A stretch of DNA of 64,000 bases from JABMNT01 sp048262655 (GCA_048262655.1 JBLXEY010000001.1:124001-188000), one strand, 5' to 3'. Shown: positions 18,544 to 27,903, numbered from the stretch's first letter. Notes: generated from the letters alone by a model not told the origin. Numbers and translations: made by a program.

Positions 18544-19221
18544 ATGACGTTTAGCGAAACCGATCTCTACCTCCCGGTAAAATCGTTCTTCGAAGCTCAG
18601 GGTTATGAGGTCAAGGCAGAGGTCAATACTTGTGATGTCGTCGCGGCAAAGGCCGATGGCACCACGGTCATTGTCGAACTCAAGAAAGGTTTCAATCTCG
18701 ATCTGCTTATTCAAGGTGTCGAGCGATTGTCATTGGTCGACAACGTCTATATTGCAGCGGGCTTTAGTGGAAAAATCGCAAAGGGTTCACTGTGGAACAA
18801 GCGCCGTCGTGGTATTTTGAAAGTGTGCCGCCGATTGGGGCTTGGGCTGATGCTGGTCCGGCTTTACGCGTCCAAACCCGGAAAAGTCGAAGTGTTGCTG
18901 GACCCAGCCCCTTACACGCCACGCATCAACGCAAAGAAATCAGCCCGCCTGAAAGAAGAGTTTAAAGCGCGCGCCGGTGACCCAAACACCGGTGGTGCAA
19001 CGCGTTCAAAAATCATGACTGCCTATCGCCAATCCGCCATCAAGTGCGCCGAGCTGCTGGCGCATTCCGGGCCATTGCGTGTTAAAGATGTCAGGGAAAA
19101 GACAGACGTCGCGAAAGCGGCAAACATTTTACGAGACAATCATTACGGCTGGTTTGAGCGGGTTGAGCGCGGCATTTATAAACTGACAGAACGTGGCACG
19201 ATTGATCTGGAAGAATATTGA
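18544..19221 (+). CDS. DUF2161 family protein, predicted PD-(D/E)XK nuclease fold
   Basis: This 225-aa protein matches DUF2161, a family described as putative PD-(D/E)XK phosphodiesterases. The first 80 residues hold the signature: an Asp in CDVVAAK (about residue 31), then ELKK (about 47-50) at the end of the next strand. The C-terminal part is basic and looks like a winged helix, ending KLTERGTIDLEEY. No substrate or partner is known to me. It lies divergent from the dcw cluster, downstream of the TGGGN boxes, and could be co-regulated by MraZ. Confidence 0.75.
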   Translation: MTFSETDLYLPVKSFFEAQGYEVKAEVNTCDVVAAKADGTTVIVELKKGFNLDLLIQGVERLSLVDNVYIAAGFSGKIAKGSLWNKRRRGILKVCRRLGLGLMLVRLYASKPGKVEVLLDPAPYTPRINAKKSARLKEEFKARAGDPNTGGATRSKIMTAYRQSAIKCAELLAHSGPLRVKDVREKTDVAKAANILRDNHYGWFERVERGIYKLTERGTIDLEEY

Positions 19222-19291
19222 TCCATACCTACCGGGGCACGAGCACCGGAAAACCAGTATTTTAGAAAGCAATTTTTGAAAGGACCGCCAA

Positions 19292-19885
19292 ATGGCCCGC
19301 GTATCGGCTCTAGAAGAAAATGATGTCGCAGAACAACACCGCGATGACTTTGTCAAATATCGTGATCTGTTTAAGGACTTCGGAAATCAAGTGCCCATCT
19401 ACGCGCATGCGCCCATCGGCATGAAACATGTGTTTGGGATGTCTTTGGAAAGCCGACTAGCCGAAACGTTGCCCCGGCGATTGGTTGAAATCGCTGTGGT
19501 CGCCGCCAGTTACGCAAATCGCTGCACCTATTGTGTCGCGCACCACTCAACCATCCTTGCTGATCTGGGACTCGACCCGGACGCCATTTCAAACTTGGCG
19601 GCCGATGAAGTGCCTGGCCTAAACGAAGTTGAGTTACTGGTCCGCGACTATGCCATCGCTGTTACCGAACGGTCCTGGGGCATCCGCGATGAGATGTTCG
19701 AAAGACTCAGTCAGCATTTCACAGAAAGTGAAATTGTCGAACTGACCATGCGCATCGCCCTGACCGGTTTGTTCAACAAGGTCAATCAAGCCCTCGGGAT
19801 CGAAATGGAAGAAGGTTTGATGGCCGATTTGATGGATAAAGGCATTTCGACGAACGCCCTCGACGGGCTAGAGGGGCAGGAGTAA
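19292..19885 (+). CDS. AhpD-like / carboxymuconolactone decarboxylase family protein
   Basis: A 197-aa all-helical protein with the AhpD-type redox motif CTYCVAHH: Cys78 and Cys81 in CxxC, with a His at 85. This is typical of peroxidase-related alkylhydroperoxidase-like proteins. A role in reducing peroxides with a thiol partner is plausible, but the natural substrate is unknown. GAAAGGA precedes the ATG. It follows the DUF2161 gene by 70 bp on the same strand and may be co-transcribed. Confidence 0.85.
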   Translation: MARVSALEENDVAEQHRDDFVKYRDLFKDFGNQVPIYAHAPIGMKHVFGMSLESRLAETLPRRLVEIAVVAASYANRCTYCVAHHSTILADLGLDPDAISNLAADEVPGLNEVELLVRDYAIAVTERSWGIRDEMFERLSQHFTESEIVELTMRIALTGLFNKVNQALGIEMEEGLMADLMDKGISTNALDGLEGQE

Positions 19886-20065
19886 CCCCCCCTACCCTGC
19901 AATCATCTAGACCAGCCAAGAGTTGAAACTAAGGCTGTTGGTTAGAGATACTTACGCCTGTATTTAGCACTTCCACAAAGTTGTATGCGTTGCCAACCAT
20001 TCACAGGAATTCTTCATATATTTCTGCTTGTCGCCCAAAAAAAATCATGAAATGTATGAGCCGTC

Positions 20066-20251
20066 GGGTTCTAAGCAGGCCAAGCCTGCTGGATTAAACG
20101 GGAACACGGTAAGGACGACCCAAATGGGACCAAATCCGTGACTGCCCTCGCAACTGTATGCGCGAGCTACACCTGAATGCCACTGGGGAGACCTGGGAAG
20201 GCGGGATGTTAGTGATGATGCGTAAGTCAGGAGACCTGCCCGGCGTGAACC
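20066..20251 (+). ncRNA. Cobalamin (adenosylcobalamin-type) riboswitch
   Basis: The leader carries the ordered cobalamin aptamer elements: GGGAACACGGT near 20100, CGCAACTGT near 20150, GCCACTGG near 20178, GGGAAGGC near 20195, and the B12 box AAGTCAGGAGACCTGCC at 20223-20239. GGGTTC (20066) can pair with GAACC (20247) to close the outer stem. A small hairpin (TTGCAC at 20285 with GTGCAA at 20296) sits directly against the Shine-Dalgarno sequence AGGAAAGG of the next gene, suggesting translational control. The preceding stretch 19886-20065 shows no gene. Confidence 0.93.
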
Positions 20252-20317
20252 ACAATCCGTGGCGGCTGATGGCTGCCACATATATTGCACGACGGGTGCA
20301 AGGAAAGGACTATCACT

Positions 20318-21001
20318 ATGCATATCGAACCAGGAATCGTGACCGGTGCTAAACTGGTCTTCAGCTATGGCTCCGCCATCGCCTCAATTGGCCTTGCCGC
20401 AAAACTGGCGACGGATACAATCAAACACGATGGAGGCTTGGGCGCGCTCGTTGTTCGCTCAGCGGCAACAACAGCTTTGGTTTTCAGTTTTTTTGAACTT
20501 CTGCCACATCACCCAATTGGTGTTTCTGAAGTTCACTTTATTTTGGCCTCAACCCTTTTTCTCGTATTTGGTGGTGGCGCCACGGCAATAGGTCTGGCGC
20601 TTGGCCTGTTGCTTCAAGGTGTCTTATTTGCACCAGCCGATCTGCCGCAATACGGCATTAACCTGACAACATTATTAGTTCCACTCTACGCGATGAGTTT
20701 GCTGGCAAAGAAGATGATCCCTGCACAAACCGCCTACAAAGATGTTAGCTATGGGCAAGCGCTGGCGCTTTCCACGGCTTTCCAGGGCGGTGTCGTTGCA
20801 TGGGTCGCCTTCTGGGCGCTTTTTGGTGGCGGATTTGGCGCAGAAAATCTGGCCAACGTCGCGTCGTTCGGCGGCGCTTACATGTTGGTTGTTCTTGTTG
20901 AGCCGCTTATTGATCTTGGTGTATTGGCAGTGGCCAAAGGGTTAGGCCGCTCTGAAGGAAATATGTTCCTGCATCATCGCCTTTATCAATCAGAAGCTTA
21001 A
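20318..21001 (+). CDS. cbiM: CbiM-family cobalt transport permease, solitary
   Basis: A 227-aa integral membrane protein with about six helices. The N-terminus MHIEPG resembles the CbiM MHI(M)EG start, whose amino terminus and His2 bind the metal. The interior has the family pattern HHPIGVSEVHFILASTLFL, then a Gly-rich helix, then GVLFAPADLPQYGINLTTLL. The ATG at 20318 is chosen because AGGAAAGG precedes it and it generates the conserved N-terminus; an in-frame TTG at 20285 is rejected. It sits behind a B12 riboswitch, so cobalt uptake for cobalamin synthesis is the likely role. No cbiN, cbiQ or cbiO is adjacent. Confidence 0.85.
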   Translation: MHIEPGIVTGAKLVFSYGSAIASIGLAAKLATDTIKHDGGLGALVVRSAATTALVFSFFELLPHHPIGVSEVHFILASTLFLVFGGGATAIGLALGLLLQGVLFAPADLPQYGINLTTLLVPLYAMSLLAKKMIPAQTAYKDVSYGQALALSTAFQGGVVAWVAFWALFGGGFGAENLANVASFGGAYMLVVLVEPLIDLGVLAVAKGLGRSEGNMFLHHRLYQSEA

Positions 21002-21015
21002 GCAATAATCGCAAA

Positions 21016-21043
21016 GCGGGGCGCTCAATTACGAGCGCTCCGC
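21016..21043. terminator. Strong hairpin between convergent genes
   Basis: An 11-bp stem with one mismatch (GCGGGGCGCTC at 21016-21026, GAGCGCTCCGC at 21033-21043) closes a 6-base loop in the gap between the CbiM-like and PepSY genes. Its position after two convergent stops suggests a transcription end for either strand. It lacks a clear U-run, so a Rho-independent terminator is only tentative. Confidence 0.45.
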
Positions 21044-21098
21044 CGCAATTACCAGAAAAATTATGCGTGCCAGTCAACAAAGCTGGTGCGCATAATTT

Positions 21099-22508
21099 TT
21101 AGGATAGCACTTTTTTGAAAAAAGGAATTCGTGAAAAAATCACGTAATCCAAAAAGAGAAGCGATAATAACGCTAAGCCTGCCAGTGGAAACGCTAATGA
21201 CACAGCTAGCCCAACCAGAACAGCTCCTTGCCATAAAGGCATATCACGGGGCATCGGAGGTGCAACAAGACGCAACGACTTTGCCGGACGCCGCAACCAC
21301 CACATAACCATACCGCTCACACAGACAAAAACCACTGAAAGGCAGAAGATGGTATTTAGGGCGATGTTCCACCATCCCATATCGCCTTCGTGGAAGGCAA
21401 TACCAACCGCCATGCCTTGACCGTATAGCGAATAATCCTCGAACTTCACGTCCGCCAGAATTTTGCCGGTATATTGATCGATATGTACCGTTCGATCTGA
21501 CGTTGGATCATCACTGTCATTGCTCATGGAATCGCGTGACAGTGTCCAGACACCATCCTTCCCTTTTGGCATATTCAACTGAAAGCGTTCGTTGAACCCA
21601 AGCTCTCGCGCATAGGCGACCAAGCTATCAATTGTCAGCGGTGTCCCCTCTTGTAGCCCGGCGATGCCTTTATCAGATCCGGACGCAGGCATAGGGGCTT
21701 TTTCCAACGCCCAAGGCACTTCTTTCACAGCGCCGTGGTTCATGCTGGCGTGGGTTTGATCTGAAAGCGGCGCATTCCATTTCTCTGCCGGGAAGGTATT
21801 CCACGCCTGAACAAACTTATCGCCCCAGATACCCGCCCAAGACAAACCGGAGACCAAAAAGATCACCAGAACCAGCGATACCCAAACAGCGACAGTCCCA
21901 TGTAAGGATTTCCAAAGGGACCGGCCGTACAAGGAGAAGCGTGGAATAAGGGCCTGTATTGCCCCAACGTTGCGGGGCCACCACAAATATAAGCCCGTGG
22001 CGATCAGAACCATTGCCAATGACGCGGCTGTTTCGATCATCCTGTCCCCGGTATCGCCGATTAACAAGGTGCCATGAATTTCATTGGCAAGATCATATAA
22101 CCCGGAGCGTCGGGGTAGTGTTTGCAAAACCTCAGCCGTGTAGGGGTTGACCGCTATCATAAGTGCGTCATCGGCAACATCAATGCGGAAAATGGCAGCC
22201 AGATCGGCAGCCCTCGGCGCAATGTACTGAACAAGGGTGCCTTCCGGAACAGCAGCCAAAGCAGCCTCGGACTGAGCCGAAACAGTTTGGGTCTCGGCCT
22301 GTGGCACAACGGATATCCACTCCCCGTCACGGCCCTCTATCACACTAACCCAAAGCATGATGAGCCCCGTGGTCGCGAGCATAATAAGGAAAGGAGCCAC
22401 GTAAAGACCGGCGTAAAAATGCCAGCGCCAAGCAGCCGAATAAAGTTTATGTGCGCGGCCCGCCACTGGAGCGGTATCCGATACACAGTGCGTGTCGGTT
22501 GAGACCAT
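21099..22508 (-). CDS. PepSY-associated transmembrane protein
   Basis: A 469-aa membrane protein of the PepSY-TM family (PiuB-like). The first transmembrane helix follows WRWHFYAGLYVAPFLIML. PepSY-type periplasmic segments (AVNPYTAEVLQTLP; VHIDQYTGKILADVKFEDYS) lie between the helices, with a helix cluster at the C-terminus. Family members commonly accompany iron or siderophore uptake, and some act as ferric reductases. The ATG at 22508 is preceded by GAGGAGAGACAA. It is last in a three-gene minus-strand run with a DUF2946 protein and a ferric-reductase-like flavoprotein, suggesting a metal reduction or transport module. Confidence 0.85.
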   Translation of the reverse strand: MVSTDTHCVSDTAPVAGRAHKLYSAAWRWHFYAGLYVAPFLIMLATTGLIMLWVSVIEGRDGEWISVVPQAETQTVSAQSEAALAAVPEGTLVQYIAPRAADLAAIFRIDVADDALMIAVNPYTAEVLQTLPRRSGLYDLANEIHGTLLIGDTGDRMIETAASLAMVLIATGLYLWWPRNVGAIQALIPRFSLYGRSLWKSLHGTVAVWVSLVLVIFLVSGLSWAGIWGDKFVQAWNTFPAEKWNAPLSDQTHASMNHGAVKEVPWALEKAPMPASGSDKGIAGLQEGTPLTIDSLVAYARELGFNERFQLNMPKGKDGVWTLSRDSMSNDSDDPTSDRTVHIDQYTGKILADVKFEDYSLYGQGMAVGIAFHEGDMGWWNIALNTIFCLSVVFVCVSGMVMWWLRRPAKSLRLVAPPMPRDMPLWQGAVLVGLAVSLAFPLAGLALLSLLFLDYVIFSRIPFFKKVLS

Positions 22509-22551
22509 TTGTCTCTCCTCTGATAAATAAATTTTTAAGCTGGAAATTGAA

Positions 22552-22935
22552 TCAGACGGAGAGGATAGGGGGAGCACGCGAATGAATGTTTGAGGCAGGT
22601 TTCAGTTCGTGCCACAGGGTTTTTTCACGCGATTGATAGTCGCGCTCATAAGCAATAACAGAAGCGAGCGATAGTAATGTTGCCGGACCCAAGGCTGAAT
22701 CCGCATGCGATGCCCAAGGGCATGGATCATGCGCCTGCTCCTCAGTCGGTCCGTCGCCCGTTTCAACGGTGATTGTTTTGAAACCGGACCCCGTACAAAT
22801 CACCACTTCCATAAGCGTACCGGAAGAATTCGGCATGGTTCCTGAAGCAACAATTGACAGCAGCACAAAAGGAACAATCAAGAGCGCGGCGATTGCGCGT
22901 CTCATCAACCCCATTTTTCGGCGTCCGGTTTTCAT
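22552..22935 (-). CDS. DUF2946-like small exported protein
   Basis: A 127-aa protein with an N-terminal hydrophobic helix (about residues 12-32). The soluble part contains VVICTGSGFKTITVETG and DPCPWASHAD. The VICTGxGxKTI region followed by a Cys/His cluster is the pattern I associate with DUF2946 proteins, which often neighbour metal-uptake membrane proteins. The Cys and His residues could bind a metal, but this is inference. It lies 43 bp upstream of the PepSY gene and 49 bp downstream of the ferric-reductase-like gene. Confidence 0.65.
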   Translation of the reverse strand: MKTGRRKMGLMRRAIAALLIVPFVLLSIVASGTMPNSSGTLMEVVICTGSGFKTITVETGDGPTEEQAHDPCPWASHADSALGPATLLSLASVIAYERDYQSREKTLWHELKPASNIHSRAPPILSV

Positions 22936-22984
22936 ACCGTAGCCCTATAGAATTTGATGTTTGTTTTCAATACGTCAATTGAGG

Positions 22985-24337
22985 TTAGGGTGTCGGTTTT
23001 GGTTTTCTTCTCAGATCGTTTAAAACTGAAAAGTGTTTGTGTAGCCAACGGGCAAGCTGGAGAAAACCCAACCCCGAACGGATTTCAAATTCTTCAAACT
23101 GAAACCGTGATTTTTTTAGACCCGCAGCCACGAGACCCGACCGCAATTCATCGCGCATGGGTTTAGGTCCACAAAACGCCGCAGATGCCGCCGACAAAGG
23201 CTCATGATTCGCAGCGATTTGCGCCGCTGTTAACCGACCGTCGCGCGAAGAGACATAGAGCTTAACCTCGAAACCAGGAACTTCTGAAGCAATCGCCTCT
23301 AACTCATCAATGAACGGAGCATCCACCTCAGACGATACCGAATAATATAGTGTCACATTGCCTTCGCGTTTCTCGCCATGTCCTGAATGTCGCAAGTTAC
23401 GGGCCCAAGACATAAAGGGAGTAACCCCAATGCCAGCGGCGATCCAAATTTGTTGATCATGGTTTTGTGGCATTCGAAAATGCCCAAAGGCGCCAAACAC
23501 ATTTACGACCGTGTCAGGCTTAATTGAGCGGCGCAAATCATCCGTATAGCCGCCTAGGCCTTTGACACAAATTCGGATATCGCGGCTGTCATCAGGTGCA
23601 CTGCTTAAGGTAAAAGGGTGCGTTTCTGTTAGCCCATCCAGTTCAAAACTGAAGAAGGCAAATTGACCGGGCCGGTACGGAAGTGGCTTCTGCTCGGGCG
23701 CCATAATGATTTCTGTCGCGTCGCGAAACGATCTACATTCACGCACCTGATACCGAAACGGTCCAGGAAGCCGCACGTACAAAAACACCAAATAGAGATA
23801 ACTCATCACTCCGGCGCCACAAAACGTCAGAACATAGAGGCTCAACGGGTCCGTCACGTCATAGGGTTTTTGAATGAAAATGTAATGGAACACGCCAAGC
23901 CCGAAAAACAGACCAATAAGTTTATGCGACCAGCGCCAAAGTCGATAGGGAATAAGTGTCACAAGGGTAACTAAAACCAAGACGATCAACCCGTCGAATG
24001 CAATTTCTCCGACATCTTCCGCAATGCCCATTAAGTTGGTTTCTGGCCCCAGCCCCTTGATTTCAGCGTCAAGGGTATCGTGCAACCATAAACAAATGAT
24101 CGCGAACACGGCCAACCACTTATGAAGAACATAGATGCGGTCAAGGCCACCAAATACCCGCTCTATTCCCGGCAACCGCGTTGCCAAAATTTGAGCAAAA
24201 CTCATGACAATAAGGGCGGCGATTCCAAAGTACTGACTCACAAGCGCTCGTGCTGGATACGTCTTGAATAACTCTGCCATCGCTGCCGCGGGAATGAGCA
24301 GCGATATCACAATCAGAATAAGGCCTAGTTTACGCAT
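22985..24337 (-). CDS. Ferric-reductase-like transmembrane flavoprotein
   Basis: A 450-aa protein. The N-terminal half has about six helices with His residues placed as in ferric reductase/NOX haem-binding domains (VLHKWLAV, CLWLHDTL, RWSHKLIGL, GVFHYIFI). The C-terminal half is an FAD/NAD(P)H reductase: the FAD motif HPFTLSS, the pyridine-nucleotide motif AAGIGVTPFMSW, and the terminal CGPKPM. It should move electrons from cytoplasmic NAD(P)H across the membrane to a periplasmic acceptor, probably a metal chelate. It is the first gene of the run with DUF2946 and PepSY. Confidence 0.88.
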   Translation of the reverse strand: MRKLGLILIVISLLIPAAAMAELFKTYPARALVSQYFGIAALIVMSFAQILATRLPGIERVFGGLDRIYVLHKWLAVFAIICLWLHDTLDAEIKGLGPETNLMGIAEDVGEIAFDGLIVLVLVTLVTLIPYRLWRWSHKLIGLFFGLGVFHYIFIQKPYDVTDPLSLYVLTFCGAGVMSYLYLVFLYVRLPGPFRYQVRECRSFRDATEIIMAPEQKPLPYRPGQFAFFSFELDGLTETHPFTLSSAPDDSRDIRICVKGLGGYTDDLRRSIKPDTVVNVFGAFGHFRMPQNHDQQIWIAAGIGVTPFMSWARNLRHSGHGEKREGNVTLYYSVSSEVDAPFIDELEAIASEVPGFEVKLYVSSRDGRLTAAQIAANHEPLSAASAAFCGPKPMRDELRSGLVAAGLKKSRFQFEEFEIRSGLGFLQLARWLHKHFSVLNDLRRKPKPTP

Positions 24338-24432
24338 TCTCTAAATCCAATTTTTGACATCAGAAGTTAACTGGAAATGCCATATGAGACTTCAGTTAAA
24401 CAACCCTTTTATATCCTGATGTAGGCATTCGA

Positions 24433-24912
24433 TCAAAACTCCAATGGCGCGTTATCAGTTACCTCTTTCATAACAAAGAATGTGCGCGTCTGGCGGACAC
24501 CCGGCAACGCAATTAATTGATCTCCATGCAATTTGTTGAAGGCCGCCATATCCCGTACACGGATTTTGAGAAAATAATCAAAATCACCCGCAACTAAGTG
24601 GCAATCGAGCACAAACTTTAGTTTCTTTATTGCAGATTCAAATTCTTTAAAACTTTCCGGCGTTGACCTGTCCAGCACAACACCAAGCATGACCAGCGTC
24701 GCACGCTCTACTTTGTCAGGAGAAATTTCAGCCCGCACAGATTTAATAAATTTTTCTTCAAACAGCCTGTGCGTTCGCCGGTGGCACGTGGCCGGACTTA
24801 CGTTAACAAGTTCGGCCAGTTCAGCATTCGCGATCCGGCCATTTTTTTGTATGTGCTTTAAAATATTGCGATCAATGCGATCCAATCTATCATACATGAA
24901 ATAATCTTTCAT
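24433..24912 (-). CDS. acdR: Lrp/AsnC-family regulator, probable AcdR
   Basis: A 159-aa Lrp-type regulator: an N-terminal helix-turn-helix (RNILKHIQKNGRIANAELAE, then VSPATCHRRTHRL) and a C-terminal ligand-binding RAM domain (VAGDFDYFLKIRVRDMAAF). It is divergent from acdS with a 146-bp intergenic region. This is the arrangement of acdR-acdS in many proteobacteria, where AcdR activates acdS in response to aminocyclopropane carboxylate. The start is either 24912 or the ATG at 24897. Confidence 0.85.
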   Translation of the reverse strand: MKDYFMYDRLDRIDRNILKHIQKNGRIANAELAELVNVSPATCHRRTHRLFEEKFIKSVRAEISPDKVERATLVMLGVVLDRSTPESFKEFESAIKKLKFVLDCHLVAGDFDYFLKIRVRDMAAFNKLHGDQLIALPGVRQTRTFFVMKEVTDNAPLEF

Positions 24913-25058
24913 TTTATTGTTTCATTTAAAGATATTTTTATCACCTTAATGACCTAAATCAATTTATTCATGCAGAATATGCAACCATTAGAGAGCACCT
25001 CTCAACAAGATTTTGTTATCATGTTTGTAAATGGGATCCACTATGAAAGGCTTTTGTT

Positions 25059-26075
25059 ATGAATATCGATAAATTTCAGCGTTACCCGCTCACATTTGGC
25101 CCAACCCCGATTGAACACTTGCCGCGCATGACAGATGCTCTGGGCGGCAAAGTAAAAATCTATGCTAAACGCGAGGACTGTAATTCTGGTCTCGCTATGG
25201 GCGGCAATAAGTTGCGCAAGCTTGAGTATATCGTACCCGATGCCATCGCCTCGGGAGCGGATACACTTGTTTCCATCGGTGGCGTACAGTCCAACCATAC
25301 ACGCATGGTGGCAGCGACGGCTGCGAAAATCGGTATGAAATGTCGGTTGGTGCAAGAAAGCTGGGTCCCTCACGAAGATGCCGTCTATGATCGGGTTGGA
25401 AACATCTTGATGACACGCTTGATGGGCGCGGATAGCCGCATTGTCGACGATGGTTTCGATATTGGTATTCGCAGCAGTTGGGAAGAGGCAATGCAGTCTG
25501 TACGGGATGCTGGCGGCAAACCATATGGTATTCCAGCTGGCGCTTCCGTTCACAAATTTGGCGGCCTGGGGTACGTGGCATTTGCAGAAGAAGTTCGCTC
25601 ACAGGAAGCCGAGCTTGGTTTCAAGTTCGACTTTATCATTGTCTGTGTCGTGACAGGCTCAACACAGGGCGGAATGATCGTCGGTTTTGCCGATGACGAT
25701 AGAGCCGATAGAGTTATTGGTATTGACGGCTCGGGCACACCAGAACAAACCCGCGCTCAGGTTCGTCAGATCGTCGACAATACCGCTGAACTTGTCGAAC
25801 TGGGGCGAATGGTTCGCGATGACGAGATTATTATTAATCCAGACTATGCCTATCCCGCTTATGGCGTTCCCAGTCATGAAACCAATGAAGCCATTCGATT
25901 TGCAGCACAGACCGAGGCGATGATCACCGATCCGGTTTACGAAGGCAAATCAATGCAGGGTATGATTGATTTGATAAACAAGGGATTTTTTCCTGACGGC
26001 TCCAAAGTCCTCTACGTTCACCTCGGCGGAGCGCCTGCCCTCAATGGTTACAGTTACACGTACCGAAATGGTTAG
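25059..26075 (+). CDS. acdS: 1-aminocyclopropane-1-carboxylate deaminase
   Basis: PLP enzyme that opens the cyclopropane ring of ACC, the plant ethylene precursor, giving 2-oxobutanoate and ammonia. It has 338 aa, exactly the family length. All diagnostic residues of the Pseudomonas enzyme are present at the same numbers: the PLP lysine Lys51 in GGNK, Ser78 in VQSN, Tyr294 and Glu295 in PVYEG, and Leu322 in HLGG. Glu295 and Leu322 separate true ACC deaminases from D-cysteine desulfhydrases. It is regulated from the divergent acdR side. The enzyme suggests contact with ACC-producing plants or algae. Confidence 0.96.
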   Translation: MNIDKFQRYPLTFGPTPIEHLPRMTDALGGKVKIYAKREDCNSGLAMGGNKLRKLEYIVPDAIASGADTLVSIGGVQSNHTRMVAATAAKIGMKCRLVQESWVPHEDAVYDRVGNILMTRLMGADSRIVDDGFDIGIRSSWEEAMQSVRDAGGKPYGIPAGASVHKFGGLGYVAFAEEVRSQEAELGFKFDFIIVCVVTGSTQGGMIVGFADDDRADRVIGIDGSGTPEQTRAQVRQIVDNTAELVELGRMVRDDEIIINPDYAYPAYGVPSHETNEAIRFAAQTEAMITDPVYEGKSMQGMIDLINKGFFPDGSKVLYVHLGGAPALNGYSYTYRNG

Positions 26076-26243
26076 ACGGAAGGTTTTTTAGCATTCTCAC
26101 GGCCCCAATATGAGGACAATACCATGAAAACGGCATACCTATCTTACAGATTGCCTAAAAACAGGGCCTGAGAACCCGTGGAAGAAACAAACCCAATGCA
26201 ATCAAGCTCGCCACGGTATCGAGTCCACCTCATGCCACATTCT

Positions 26244-26672
26244 TTAAAAAGGCAACCCTTCTTCCTTCTTTTTTATATGATACGTCAGCGCCATTCGGAT
26301 GCAGTGGCGCAGGATATCGGCTTCGGGCTTCTCATCCGCTTTGAAACGAACACACCGGTTGCCGTCAAAAGATAATTGATCCGCATAAAGTTCTCGGTAC
26401 GCAGATACCAAAGTTGTCTGGCAATGAACGAACATACCGTAGCCCGACGGATCATCCTTCAATTGACCAATGCGCACGGTCGTCCCGCTTTTAGTTTGCG
26501 TGGTGAGGTAACTGGGCTGGCCCCATTTGAGCGTTTCCTGCAACGGTCCAATGTCGGGGTCAGATGTTGCCACATCGAGAATCAGTTGCCGCAATGCCAG
26601 CAGATTAGCCCGCACTGTCTCTGGATAGGCGTTGAAGACAGCTTCAACTTCAGGATTTTGAAATGTGCTCAT
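26244..26672 (-). CDS. DUF1801 domain protein
   Basis: A 142-aa protein of the DUF1801 (YdhG-like) fold: PETVRANLLALRQLILDVA, then ETLKWGQPSYLT, then a C-terminal helical region. No biochemical function is established for the family. The start at 26672 is chosen because AAGG is seven bases upstream; a start two codons earlier sits too close to that site. It is downstream of rnpB on the same strand but separated by the rnpB end. Confidence 0.8.
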   Translation of the reverse strand: MSTFQNPEVEAVFNAYPETVRANLLALRQLILDVATSDPDIGPLQETLKWGQPSYLTTQTKSGTTVRIGQLKDDPSGYGMFVHCQTTLVSAYRELYADQLSFDGNRCVRFKADEKPEADILRHCIRMALTYHIKKKEEGLPF

Positions 26673-26694
26673 TGGCATGCCTTAAACAAAAAAG

Positions 26695-27118
<424 letters not shown>

Positions 27119-27294
27119 GCGACCTTATTACACGATAAATTACATGAACAAAAGCACCCGACGGCAGCGATGGCTTTAATCCCGAACGACCGCACAAGAG
27201 TGCACATCCTTTGCTTTGATAGGTACGCAATTGACTTCGCTAACATCACTCGACACTATCTTCGGATCAATCTGACATAAGAAAAATCAATATC

Positions 27295-27903
27295 ATGTTC
27301 GGTGACATAAACCTGCTTCTTATTCTCGTAACCGCATTTGTTGCTAGCGCCAGCCCCGGTCCGGCAACATTAGCCATTGCCAGCGCCTCAATGACTTCAG
27401 GACGAAAAAAAGGTCTCATTTTGGCATCGGGAGTGACGACGGGATCCTTAATGTGGTCCGTATCTGCAGCCTTTGGATTGGGCGCGGTCATGCTCGCCAA
27501 TGCTTGGGCATTTGAAGTCATCCGCTATTTCGGCGCGTGCTACCTTTTGTATCTGGCCTTTAAATCTCTTCGATCTGCGATTTCACCCGCCGACGACGCA
27601 CCGCAAGCGGCTTCAGATGGCGCGGCTCGGTCTGCGTTCTCCAGAGGCTTGGCTTTACACCTCACAAACCCGAAAGCCATTCTCTTTTTTGGCTCTCTGT
27701 TTTCGGTTGGCGTTCCCTCCAATAGCCCCCCAGAAGCGTTGTTGATTGTTATTGTCGCTGTTGGCATTCAGAGTTTCATTGTGTTTCATGGTTATGCCCT
27801 TCTGTTTTCAAGCAGGCCAATGAGTTCAGCTTATGGAAAACTTAAACGTTGGTTCGAAGTTTGTTCGCAATCGTATTTGGCGGCGCGGGACTTAAACTTC
27901 TGA
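27295..27903 (+). CDS. LysE/RhtB-family exporter with frameshifted C-terminus
   Basis: Membrane exporter of amino acids or derivatives, 202 aa as read. The N-terminus ASASPGPATLAIAS is the LysE signature, and TNPKAILFFGSLF is the usual central motif. After KRWFE (about 27859) the open frame ends in a non-hydrophobic tail. A one-base shift there instead gives the expected last helix, LFAIVFGGAGLKLLTTTGE, stopping at 27920. This indicates a one-base deletion or a sequencing/assembly error. If real, the last transmembrane helix is lost. Confidence 0.8.
   Translation: MFGDINLLLILVTAFVASASPGPATLAIASASMTSGRKKGLILASGVTTGSLMWSVSAAFGLGAVMLANAWAFEVIRYFGACYLLYLAFKSLRSAISPADDAPQAASDGAARSAFSRGLALHLTNPKAILFFGSLFSVGVPSNSPPEALLIVIVAVGIQSFIVFHGYALLFSSRPMSSAYGKLKRWFEVCSQSYLAARDLNF

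Noticed and set aside
24366..24400. Inverted repeat GTTAACTG...CAGTTAA upstream of the ferric reductase gene
   Set aside because: Only 7 bp match with a 19-base gap, and no regulator or promoter context supports it as an operator.
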